A stretch of DNA of 23,702 nucleotides from Chrysochromulina parva. Its lineage: Eukaryota > Haptophyta > Prymnesiales > Chrysochromulinaceae. The stretch lies in NCBI GenBank assembly GCA_002887195.1, contig PJAB01000566.1:1-23702 (forward strand). Direction: 5' to 3'. Shown piece by piece: positions 16,507 through 23,702 of this stretch (within the stretch, counting starts at the first letter, position 1; each line of letters starts with the position of its first letter). Both the position numbers and the translations under genes were made by a program. Under the pieces are notes generated by a model. It made no database searches. It saw only the letters and a program-made list of their open reading frames with translations, and was not told the origin of the DNA.

Positions 16507-17400
16507 TTCAGTACTTAGCAACGTAGGAAGTAGCAAATAGGTATCTCGGAGATGCGGTGGATTAGATCCAAGAAGTGTGAAAGTGGAAAAAGGCTAGGGG
16601 AGCACCGTGAATTCGCGAGCATGAGAATGAAGCGTTGTGCGAAATATCTACGGTGCGGAATCTCGTGATGGCGTGAATGAGAAATGCGTGAAGTCTGGCG
16701 ACGCGTCGTCGACCTGCCTGTCCGTCAATCACAGCGGTGCGCCGCGGCGCCTGCACGCCCACTCCCCAGGCAACGCGCGGCCGCACTGTGGGCAGGGATG
16801 ACGAAAAACAGCAGAGCAATTTTCTACCTACGGACTCCTGCGCCGTCTGACGATCACGCTGTTTTGTGGTATCTTCCGACCTGTCCGGAGATGCGAGGGC
16901 TGCGCACACCGCCGCAGACGCTGCTGACCCTTCCCCGCCGCTCCTTTTTCTCCCCGATCTCGCCCATCCCTCTCACTCCGCCGGCCCGTCCTCGTTCGCG
17001 TGCCAGCCTCGCGCAGAGCTTCTTCACTTGTGTCTGGACAACTGCAACGTTAAAAGAGAGGACATGCGCTCGCGCTCCATTCACGATTCACCTGTCCATG
17101 TCCCAATGTCCATTTGGTATGATGGTAAGACCTCCTGTCAGTCCGCCACAAAACTCTATGAGATCCCTTTCATTCTAGCATTTCATATAGGGCTGCCACA
17201 TCCTGGACCCGCGCCCGGATACAGCAACCGCGACCCGGCCTCGGAGCTCGGTGGATGCTGGATCTGGAATTGACGACCGACCCGCAGTCCTACGCTCCGA
17301 CCGCACGTATCGTATCGTGGCAAGCACAGCACTTAAATTGCTTCAGCGTTCAGGCAGCCCCTCTTTACAGCCCTCATTGTCGGACACCCACGGCGCAATC
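16507..17400. other. Convergent 3' flanks of the LRR gene and the 867-residue gene
   Basis: About 890 bases with lower GC near 16510-16690 and a C/T-rich patch near 16930-17000. Several open frames (for example 16684-17178) have no conserved features. No structured RNA was recognised. Confidence 0.5.
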
Positions 17401-20400
17401 TTACGGCTTCGTTAACGGCTTCGCGGCGACGGCGGCCTCCGCCTCGGCCACCATCGCCTCAAGTTGCGCCTCCTCCTCATCCACAGTCAAAGGCTGCTTC
17501 GCGGCAGCGGCAGCGGCGGCGGTGGCGGCGGCGGCGGCGGCGTCGGCGGCGTCGGCGGCAGCAGCCTTTGTGGCGACGGTCACGGCGGCCGCTGCGAGCA
17601 TCCCTTTGGGCGAGGCAGGCGCGAACAAGCTGTCGGGCGCCGGCGAGGGTGCTCCATCCACCGTCACAGTCGGCGGCGTCGGCAGCTCGTCGGCAGGCCC
17701 GTCGGCAGGCCCGTTGGGCGCCACGGCCGGCGGCGGCGGCGCAGGCGGCGCGGGCGGCGCGGGTGGCGCGGGCGGCGCGGGGGGGGCCACCGACGTCACC
17801 GACGCCACCGACGCCACCGACGAGGTCGTTGCGGCAGTGGGCCCTGCGTCCGGGGGCGGCTGCATGAGCGCAGCCAGGGGCAGTAGATGGCGAAGGCCCT
17901 CGGTGAGACGAGATCGGAGCTCCGCAGCATCGACCGCCAGACCACCTTCAAACGCATCGAGCGTCTCCTGCAGCGAGGGTTCGTCAAGGGATCATCAAGG
18001 GTAATCAGCGGTCTCCTGCAGCGAGGGTTCGTCAAGGGATCATCAAGGGTAATCAGCGGTCCTTCAGCGGTCCTCAGGGAGTCGATGAGGGAGGCCATCA
18101 AGGAGGAGTTCTGGGAGATCTGGGAGATCTGGGAGATCTGGGAGATCTTGGAGATCATGGAGGTCCACAGCGCACCTGAAGCGCTGCGAGTGGCGAGACG
18201 AGCTCGGGCGCCGGCAGCAACGTGGTCACCTCCGTGGCAAGCTGATGCGCCGTTCGCGCCGCCTCGAGCGCCACGCCGACAAAGCATGCCAGCTCGGTCA
18301 GGAGCGCCGTCCCGAGCGCCGCACACGTGCCCCCCGCTGATAAGAGTAACGGCTCCGGCGCGGACTTGGAGCGCTTCTGCGTGTTTGAGAGCTCGATCTC
18401 GAGGGCGACCATCACCTGATGAGGGAGGCAATCAGCCTGATGAGGGAGGCAATCAGCTCGATCTCGAGGGCGACCATCACCTGATGAGGGGGCGCAATCA
18501 CTCAATCACGCACTCACGCACTCAGACTTGGAGCGCTGATGAATGTTTGAGAGCTCGATCTCGAGGCCATCAGAGAGGCCATCAGAGAGGCCATCAGAGA
18601 GGTCATCAGAGAGGCCATCAGAGAGGCCATCAGAGAGGCCATCCAGCGCGCCTGCAGCGAGAGCGCGCCCAGATCGCCCAGAGCACCCACAGAGGTCGCC
18701 GCCATCTCGGAGACGCACGTGCACGCGGCGCCCAAGACGGCGCGCGCGCCGTACACGCCCATCTGCTTCCGCCGCGCCGCCTCGGACGCGTCGTACTGAG
18801 CGCCGCCGGCGACCGCGTCGGCGTCGGGCAGCGCCGTACTGAGCGCGACCGCCGCCGCCTCGACCTGCGCACGCAGAGGCTTGATGCGCTTGCAGAAGGC
18901 TTCGAGCCGGGCGGTGGCGTCGTCAGTGTGACGTACGCACGCCTCCACCGCCGTCGCGTAGGCCAGCATAGCTCCGGGTGGCAGCGTGGGCGCGGGCGGG
19001 CGGTTGGGCGGTGTCGGGTGCGAGGGCGGCGAGGGCACAGAACATGCGTCGTCGAAGAGCGCGTACCTGATGAGGGAGCTCATCAGGCAGGCACTCAGCG
19101 GCAATCAATGGCAATCAGGGCGACATGGTGCACCTGATGAGGGAGCTCATCAGGCAGGCACATAGGCACACTCAGGCACTCAATGGCACTCCCTCGAGAC
19201 GCCACGAGGTGCAATCTCAGGTGCCATCTCAATCTCAGGTGCCATCTCAATCTCAGGCGCCATCTGAGGTGCCATCTGAGGTGCCATCTCAGGTGCCATC
19301 TCAGGTGCCATCTCAGGTGCGAGCGCGTACAGGTAGACGGCCGAGCCCTCTGCCGCCACCCTCCCGCCTTCGCTCAGCGCGGCACGCTCCGAACGTAACG
19401 TCTCCGTCGAGCGTACCTGATGAGGGAGCTCATCAGGTAGCCCATCAGAGGCAATCAATGGCACGCTCCGAACGGAACGCCTCCGTCGAGCGCACCGCCG
19501 CGGACTCGAGCTGCGCGCAGGTGCACTCTCAATCTCCGATGGAATCTCAATCTCCGATGGAATCTCGAGCGCACCGCCGCGGACTCGAGCTGCGCGAGCG
19601 ACTCGTTCGCCCCGTGCTGGTCGAGCGCCTCGGAGAGCCGGATCACCTGATGAGGGAGGCAATCATGGATGAGGGAGGCAATCATGGATGCGAATGTAGC
19701 ACTCGGAGAGCCGGATCACCTGATGAGGGAGGCAATCATGGATGAGGGAGGCAATCATGGATGCGAATGTAGCACTCGGAGAGCCGGATCACCTGATGAG
19801 CGAGGCAATCAGAGATGAGGGAGGCAATCATGGATGCGAATGTAGCACTCGGAGAGCCGGATCACCTGATGAGGGAGGCAATCAGCATGCAATCAGTCTC
19901 TCCCGGGTGGACCCGCGCGCTGAGGAAGATCACCTGATGAGGGAGGCAATCAGAGGGCATCAACTGGGGCCATCAGATGCAATCAAGACGCAATCAAGGA
20001 GCTTCGGCGGCACCTGATGAGGGGCGTCATCAGCGCCAATCACAGGTCATCAGATGCAATCAAGACGCAATCAAGGAGCTTCGGCGGCACCTGATGAGGG
20101 GCGCCATCAGACGCAATCAGAGGCACTCAGCGAGGCCATCAGCGAGGCCATCAGCGAGGCCATCAGCGAGGCCATCAGAGCCATGCGATAGAATCACCTC
20201 GACGCCCTCGACGCCCGCCTCACGCATCGCGCGCCGCATTCGACGATGAGCGAGCGTCGCCGCCGCCACCCCCACCGCCGCCCCCGCCGCCGCACCGATG
20301 GCATTGCCGGCTGCGCCGAGACCGGCGCCGATCGCGCCGCCGGCGGTCCCGGCCAACGCGGGAGTGAGCGTCTTGGCCGCGCTGTACGTGCCCGAGACGG

Positions 20401-21421
20401 CGCTCACCACGGCGTTCGAGAGCGCGGGGCGTGCCGTAGACGCCGTATCGAGCGCATTCGACGCCACGTCACGGGTTTTGGAGGCGACCGATCGCGTGAC
20501 TTCGGCGACGCGGGCGACCGTCTGAGAGCTCGCGGCGGCCTCGTATGCTGTCGAGGCAAGGCGGCGAGCGCGCGCGATCCGCCCCTCTTCCCCGGCCTCG
20601 CCCACCTCGGCGCCCTCGGCGGCAGCGGCGCCCGTCGCGCCGTACCGGGCGCCCGTTGCGCCGTCCGCGGCGCCCGTTGCGCCGTACCGGGCGCCCGTTG
20701 CGCCGTCCGCGGCGCCCGTCGCGCCGTCAGCGGCCGGCGCCGCGCCACCTGCCTCGGCGCATGCCACCCCGTTGGCAGCGACCAGTGCGGGCGCGCCTTC
20801 CGCCGCCGCCGCCGTGCCCGCCTCCGAAGACGCCGCCCCCTCGGCAGCGCCAACGTTCGCTGGTGGCGTCGCGACTGCGGGACGCGCCGTGTTGGGTGCT
20901 CCCTCCGCCGCCGGCCCGTCGTCGTCATCGCCGCCGGCAAGGAATTCCCCGAGGCGCTTGCCGAGGCCGCTCGCCTTGCTACGTAGGTCGGCCTCATCGA
21001 CCTTCGACTTCAGGACCCCCGCTGTGTCCTTGACAAACTCCTTCAGTCCCTTTTCCTGCACCGACGCTTTGAAGCTGCTCAGCGCACCCTTCCCCCACTG
21101 GAGCCAGCCAGCACCGTCCTTGGACTCGTCGTCAGCGGCCGGCGCGTCCGAAGCCGGTGCGTCGGCTGTCGGCGCTTCGGCCGCCGCCGCCGCCGGTGCA
21201 CTGCCGATGCCCAGAGCGCTGTCGATGGTCGCCTCGCCGGCGGCGAGCAAGCGGCGAGCACGCTGGAGGACAGACTCCTCCTCCACAGGCTGCTCCGCGG
21301 ATGACTCGTCGGCGGTCGCCTCGGGAGGCGGCGACACGACAGGTGAGGGCGGCACCATCGTTGCAGACACGATGCCCGAGGTAGTCGCGTCACCGGCACT
21401 TGCGCTGGTGTTCACTTCCAT
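17401..21421 (-). CDS. Unidentified Ala-rich protein of about 867 residues, six exons
   Basis: Proposed exons in gene order: 20198-21421, 19575-19646, 19331-19416, 18652-19066, 18176-18415, 17401-17967; all join in phase. The preferred start is the Met at 21421 (MEVNTSASAG); in-frame Mets lie upstream to 21646. Exon 1 encodes an acidic Ala/Pro-rich region, WLQWGKGALSSF at about residue 106, a 7-residue repeat tract, then an Ala/Gly-rich glycine-zipper-like stretch (about 350-392, GGAIGAGLGAAGNAIGAAAG) that could enter membranes. Later exons encode amphipathic helices (LSEALDQHGANESLAQLESA, YLYALFDDACS, ALEIELSNTQKRSK) and a low-complexity Ala/Pro C terminus. Faint likeness to FAM114/NOXP20-type proteins (a WGxWGK-like motif, LFDxxxx, helical C terminus) is not collinear. 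Exon 4 appears to use a GC donor. Function is unknown. Confidence 0.65.
17963..18058 (-). repeat. 48-bp tandem duplication at the acceptor of intron 5 (867-residue gene)
   Basis: Copies at 17963-18010 and 18011-18058. Each contains the acceptor CGCTGCAG and the first bases of exon 6 (GAGAC). Only the copy nearest exon 6 (acceptor before 17967) gives an open frame; the other runs into a stop. Confidence 0.9.
18111..18157 (-). repeat. 9-bp microsatellite in intron 5 (867-residue gene)
   Basis: About five copies of GGGAGATCT in tandem within intron 17968-18175, close to its donor side. Confidence 0.9.
18416..18651 (-). repeat. Intron 4 of the 867-residue gene, with decoy copies of the exon 5 start
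   Basis: The plus strand holds seven tandem 12-bp units GAGGCCATCAGA (18563-18646). Nearer exon 5 are two partial copies of the exon 5 start: one reading CTCGAGATCGAGCTCTCAAAC with a diverged tail (about 18520-18570), and one, GTGATGGTCGCCCTCGAGAT (about 18455-18480), ahead of the true start at 18415. At least two acceptor-like ends reading TTGCCTCCCTCATCAG or GCCCCCTCATCAG precede them. The 5' end appears to be GC (CTGCAG then GCGCGC), because no in-phase GT donor is available. Confidence 0.75.
19067..19330 (-). repeat. Intron 3 of the 867-residue gene: hairpin ends and a 12/18-bp repeat
   Basis: The intron starts GTACGCGCTCGCACC, and the downstream exon starts GTACGCGCTCTTCG, a 10-bp match. 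Its last 20 bases are CTGATGAGCTCCCTCATCAG (19067-19086), a perfect 8-bp hairpin; an identical copy lies at 19134-19153. Plus-strand bases 19210-19320 are repeats of CAGGTGCCATCT with or without CAATCT. Confidence 0.9.
19417..19574 (-). repeat. Intron 2 of the 867-residue gene, containing a copy of the joined exon 2-exon 3 junction
   Basis: The intron starts GTGCGCTCGAG; exon 3 starts GTACGCTCGAC. Inside, 19460-19520 reads on the gene strand as the end of exon 2 directly continued by the start of exon 3 (encoding LESAAVRSTEAFRSERA), versus LESAA then VRSTETLRSERA in the spliced exons. The 3' end is again CTGATGAGCTCCCTCATCAG (19417-19436). The donor-side part has a tandem GATTCCATCGGAGATTGA repeat. 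Confidence 0.85.
19647..19865 (-). repeat. Three tandem 73-bp units in intron 1 of the 867-residue gene
   Basis: Units end at 19719, 19792 and 19865 with a constant 73-bp step. Each, on the gene strand, is an exon-2-like start (GTGATCCGGCTCTCCGAG), a short unique stretch and an acceptor-like end (GATTGCCTCCCTCATC). The true exon 2 start at 19646 is the last in the series. Confidence 0.95.
19895..19933 (-). pseudogene. 39-bp tag resembling a cytosolic carboxypeptidase (M14) exon start
   Basis: Directly after an acceptor-like CCCTCATCAG, the gene strand reads 13 codons, VIFLSARVHPGET. This matches the zinc-site segment of cytosolic carboxypeptidases (CCP/Nna1 family; HPGE supplies His and Glu zinc ligands). 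The frame then runs into intron-type DCMLIAS sequence. No other part of a carboxypeptidase was seen in the window, so it looks like a captured exon fragment rather than a gene. Confidence 0.6.
19971..20124 (-). repeat. Two tandem 77-bp units in intron 1 of the 867-residue gene
   Basis: Both units carry, after an acceptor-like CCCCTCATCAG, the same 24-base exon-start-like tag (gene strand GTGCCGCCGAAGCTCCTTGA and following), ending at 20013 and 20090. The tag is unrelated to exon 2 of the host gene; its origin is unknown. Confidence 0.85.
20131..20178 (-). repeat. Four tandem 12-bp units near the donor of intron 1 (867-residue gene)
   Basis: The plus-strand unit is CGAGGCCATCAG, nearly the same as the 12-bp unit at 18563-18646 in intron 4 of the same gene. 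Confidence 0.95.
20628..20732 (-). repeat. Five 21-bp in-frame units in exon 1 of the 867-residue gene
   Basis: The plus-strand unit GCGCCCGTTGCGCCGTNCNG alternates between two variants and encodes seven-residue repeats of the type DGATGAA/RYGATGA. Confidence 0.9.
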
Positions 21422-21762
21422 GTCCGTCTCAAGTGCTGGAGAGAGTGTGCAGGGGCGAAGGCGTTGTGTAAAGTTTAGACCGCCGAGACGGCGCGCCTTT
21501 TCAAAACAGGACACCCCCTCTGCCCCGGAGAGCTGTAAGAGAGTGACGCTCACTCCGGCAGGGCTCATGCTGCTGCACTGACACGAAGCCCCGTTGCGGC
21601 GACCACGGGGCCCAGGTGTAGGGTGAGGGTCTGAGGTGAGCAGCACTCAGACCAGGGCGGCGCGCACGCGCGCGCGACTGTGGTTCGACTAAGAAGCGTG
21701 TCATGTCATCCGGAGGAAAACAGCCTACCTGCGTTTCGTTTCCTCAAACTTCAGAGACCCTC
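21422..21762. other. Region between PsbP-like and 867-residue genes (same strand)
   Basis: 341 bases. The frame of the downstream gene stays open up to 21646, so its start could be earlier than 21421, but the extra residues show no conserved features. The rest is presumed 3' UTR of the PsbP-like gene plus promoter. Confidence 0.4.
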
Positions 21763-22464
21763 TCATGACGCTACGATCACCTCGAATGAGCCCACGATGG
21801 AGCGCACCTGCGCGCGCACGGCCTCGTCGCCGTCAAAGTCGTCGAGCTTGGCCTGCAACTGCAGCACGTACAGCCGCCGGCCGGCGATGCAGTACTTGCA
21901 GCTGAACAGCTTCTTGCCGCGCGACGAGTCGGTCGCGTACTCGATCGTATAGTATGACGGCGTGCGCCTGGCGGCGTCCGCAGCCTGCGCGGCGTTGGTG
22001 CGTAGAATGACACTGTTCACGCCATCGCGCGTGGTCTCGACGGCAAGCACACGCTCGGTAACCTGGTCCAGCGTGCCAAACGCCTCGAGCGAGTCGATGA
22101 CGACCGGGTCGACAGTCACACCGAGCTTGAGGCCACCGGGCGACGAGAGCAACGCCTCGTGTAGGTGCGTCTTCACCGGCTTGCCTGCTGCCTTCCAGTC
22201 GGCCGGATACTCCAGCCGGTAGCCAAATTCCTTGTCGGCGAGCTCGGCCAGCGGCAGTGCAGTTGCGCTGGCGCCGGCGCCGGCGCTGCTGCTGGCCACC
22301 TCCTCGGCGCGAGCGGCGCGGAGTCGCACGAGAGGCGAGACGCTGACGGCCAGACCTGCTGCGGAAAGCACGTGCCGCCGTTGGAGCTGCGTCGCAGAGC
22401 TGCTGCTAATCGGCGGCTGCAGCGCCGCGGCGAGCAACGCGGCCGTCAGAGCGACGCTCTGCAT
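21763..22464 (-). CDS. PsbP-domain protein, predicted thylakoid lumen
   Basis: 233 residues from the Met at 22464; the frame extends upstream to 22701, but that part is basic, repetitive and not protein-like. The N terminus has a hydrophobic signal peptide (VALTAALLAAALQ, 4-16), a Ser-rich transit stretch, twin arginines at 29-30 (RRHVLSAAGLAVSVSPLV) and a likely lumen cleavage after ARA near residue 53. The mature part has the PsbP pattern: FGYRLEYPADWK, ALLSSPGGLKLGVTVDPV, LEAFGTLDQVTERVL, YYTIEYATDSSRGKKLFSCKYCIAGRRLYVLQLQAKLDDF and a C-terminal VRSIVGSFEV. PsbP-family proteins act in photosystem II or I assembly and oxygen evolution; this looks like a PPD-type paralogue rather than PsbP itself. 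No introns are needed. Confidence 0.9.
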   Translation of the reverse strand: MQSVALTAALLAAALQPPISSSSATQLQRRHVLSAAGLAVSVSPLVRLRAARAEEVASSSAGAGASATALPLAELADKEFGYRLEYPADWKAAGKPVKTHLHEALLSSPGGLKLGVTVDPVVIDSLEAFGTLDQVTERVLAVETTRDGVNSVILRTNAAQAADAARRTPSYYTIEYATDSSRGKKLFSCKYCIAGRRLYVLQLQAKLDDFDGDEAVRAQVRSIVGSFEVIVAS

Positions 22465-22940
22465 GTTCCGACAGCACAGTCTGACCCACAGTCGCACTTT
22501 TCGTGAAGTTTGTTTTGTGGGGAATAGGTTCACGTTCACGTTCACGTTAAATTGCCATCTCGGCAAGACGCACGACCACCGGTCCCGTGGAGACACACCG
22601 TGGAGGGCGCAGACGGGAATAGGTTCAAAGGGGAGCCGTCGCGGGCGCCTCCTTGGGGTTAGCTCTCTCCGTCTCCCCTCCCTTCCCACCCTGAGTATCA
22701 TCAGACATATTCTGTGGACCTGTGTGATTTAATATCATCAAGGCATCTCATTCATACACATACTTACAACTTAGGGAGGCACGGTGCGGACGGCTCCCCG
22801 TAGTCAGTTTCGATGTTTCGTCGCGGTCCACACCACACCACCCTGAACGGACGGTTAACCGTACCCCACTTGGTACTCAATTAGACTCAATTATACAATG
22901 TTTTTCAATCGTCCCCCCGTCTTTCGAGGTGCCGGTGTTG
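22465..22940. other. Upstream region of the PsbP-like gene and 3' flank of the last gene
   Basis: 476 bases without a recognisable gene. Includes three tandem TTCACG units (22530-22547) just upstream of the PsbP-like start and an AT-rich stretch (22700-22770 and 22870-22905) consistent with a 3' UTR of the proline-rich gene. Confidence 0.5.
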
Positions 22941-23702
22941 CTAAAAATCGTGCCTCGCGAGCTCTGCCGGCGCCACCCTCGCCGAGCACCTCGAGGGTGG
23001 CATAGAGGCTGGCGCTGAGGGCGGCGGGGTTGGTGATTGCACGGCGGCCGAACCCCAGGGCGGAGCCGGTTGCTGACCTCGAACGGAGGATGGCGTTGAC
23101 GGATACCTTGAGGATGGCGTCGACGGCTCATTCGAGGACATGCCCAAGTTGACAGAGAACCTGAACAGATTGTTCGCCAGGGTTGAGGCAACCCCTAGTC
23201 GACCTTCTTGTGGTGTCTCCATACCACTACATTGACGAGATTCGTCCAAGTTGACAGACAACCGCATCAAATCGTCCTCCATTGTTGAGGCAAGCGCAAG
23301 TCGATCCTCCTGTGGTGTCACCATGCCACTACTTTGACGAGATTCACGGGGTGTTGGCCTCGACGAAGCGGCCAATGACAGAGGCAGCGGTGGCGGAGGC
23401 GGAGGCTGCGGTGGCGGAGGCTGTGGTGGCGGCGGAGGCGGTGGGGGAGGTGGCGGCGGCTGCGGTGGCGGAGGCTGTGGTGGCTGCGGAGGCGGTGGGG
23501 GAGGTGGCGGGACCTCGATTGGCGCCACCGGCGTAGAAATCCTGACCCGGATGCCCGACGCACAAGCTCTGGCGTAGAGGACACTGTACAGCGGGGTGAT
23601 GCAGCACAGCTCGAGGAGCTGCAGCACGGGCATCGACATTGCGAAGAGCGCCACAACCAATGCCATGTTGCGCAAGTCGCTCCCCGACGCAACATGCCAC
23701 CC
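22941..23702 (-). CDS. Proline-rich protein with hydrophobic N-terminal part, 5' end outside or at window edge
   Basis: The frame is open to the right edge, so the gene may continue outside; the first Met in the window is at 23666. The visible start (MALVVALFAMSMPVLQLLEL, then CCITPLYSVLYARACASG) is hydrophobic, either a signal anchor or the last membrane helix of a larger protein. A long PPPPQPPQ tract follows, then two tandem 34-residue repeats (ESRQSSGMVTPQEDRLALAS and ESRQCSGMETPQEGRLGVAS, each ending in SVNL). The end is a Ser/Pro-rich tail with PSTPSS repeats, closing at the TAG of 22941-22943. The repeat's TPQE and SVNL cores suggest a phosphorylated cytosolic tail, but the function is unknown. 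Confidence 0.6.
   Translation of the reverse strand, partial: GWHVASGSDLRNMALVVALFAMSMPVLQLLELCCITPLYSVLYARACASGIRVRISTPVAPIEVPPPPPPPPQPPQPPPPQPPPPPPPPPPPPQPPPPQPPPPPPLPLSLAASSRPTPRESRQSSGMVTPQEDRLALASTMEDDLMRLSVNLDESRQCSGMETPQEGRLGVASTLANNLFRFSVNLGMSSNEPSTPSSRYPSTPSSVRGQQPAPPWGSAAVQSPTPPPSAPASMPPSRCSARVAPAELARHDF
23145..23348 (-). repeat. 102-bp tandem duplication encoding two 34-residue repeats
   Basis: Copies at about 23145-23246 and 23247-23348, diverged at roughly a quarter of positions but with no indel, so the frame is kept. Confidence 0.85.

Noticed and set aside
16684..17178. 164-codon plus-strand frame after the LRR gene
   Set aside because: No motifs, composition typical of untranslated C/T-rich DNA.
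19067..19086. CTGATGAG as part of a hammerhead ribozyme core
   Set aside because: The matching GAAAC box and the third stem are absent near every copy, so only the hairpin is supported.
17887..19137. Plus-strand open frame of 416 codons with RGHQ repeats
   Set aside because: It is antisense to exons 4-6 and introns of the minus-strand gene; its repeats are the intronic 12-bp units.
20246..20986. Plus-strand Arg/Ala-rich frame of 246 codons
   Set aside because: Antisense to exon 1 of the minus-strand gene, with no conserved features.

Overview
This window looks like nuclear DNA of a GC-rich, gene-dense photosynthetic protist. Genes have short GT-AG introns. Two genes (cyclophilin at 4707-5438 and PsbP-like at 21763-22464, both minus strand) begin with a hydrophobic signal peptide followed by a transit-like stretch and a twin-arginine lumen-targeting segment, which fits a secondary red-lineage plastid. 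A haptophyte is the most likely source, but that is inference; the sequence itself does not name the organism. No transposase, rRNA, tRNA, CRISPR array or bacterial operon was seen.

Layout, left to right: the 3' end of an unknown, possibly BAHD-type acyltransferase (1-292, +); importin alpha in seven exons (1064-3880, +); a thylakoid-lumen-type cyclophilin (4707-5438, -); an intronless trehalase (5560-7611, +); a small PDZ protein (8064-8384, -); an OTU1/YOD1-type deubiquitinase in four exons with an extra RanBP2-type zinc finger (8526-10783, +); an unknown Ser-rich protein (11183-11710, +); eIF2B alpha in two exons (12376-13488, -); a secreted proline-rich LRR protein (about 13849-16506, +); an unknown protein of about 867 residues in six exons (17401-21421, -); a PsbP-domain lumen protein (21763-22464, -); and a proline-rich protein running off the right edge (22941-23702, -). 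Three gene pairs are head to head with 121-360 bp between starts (cyclophilin/trehalase, PDZ/OTU1, eIF2B alpha/LRR). The genes are unrelated housekeeping, plastid and surface functions and do not form a pathway.

The unusual part is the introns. In the OTU1, eIF2B alpha and 867-residue genes, several introns start with a 5-16 bp copy of the first bases of the downstream exon. Five introns end in the same 10 bases (CCCTCATCAG), in two of them as part of a perfect hairpin CTGATGAG-CTCC-CTCATCAG. Introns also hold tandem copies of neighbouring exon ends, a copy of an uninterrupted exon-exon junction, and in one case a 13-codon tag that reads like the zinc-site segment of a cytosolic carboxypeptidase. 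A similar hairpin flanked by an 8-bp direct repeat sits in frame inside OTU1 coding sequence. Together these look like a family of intron-generating (introner-like) elements with target-site duplication, caught at several stages.
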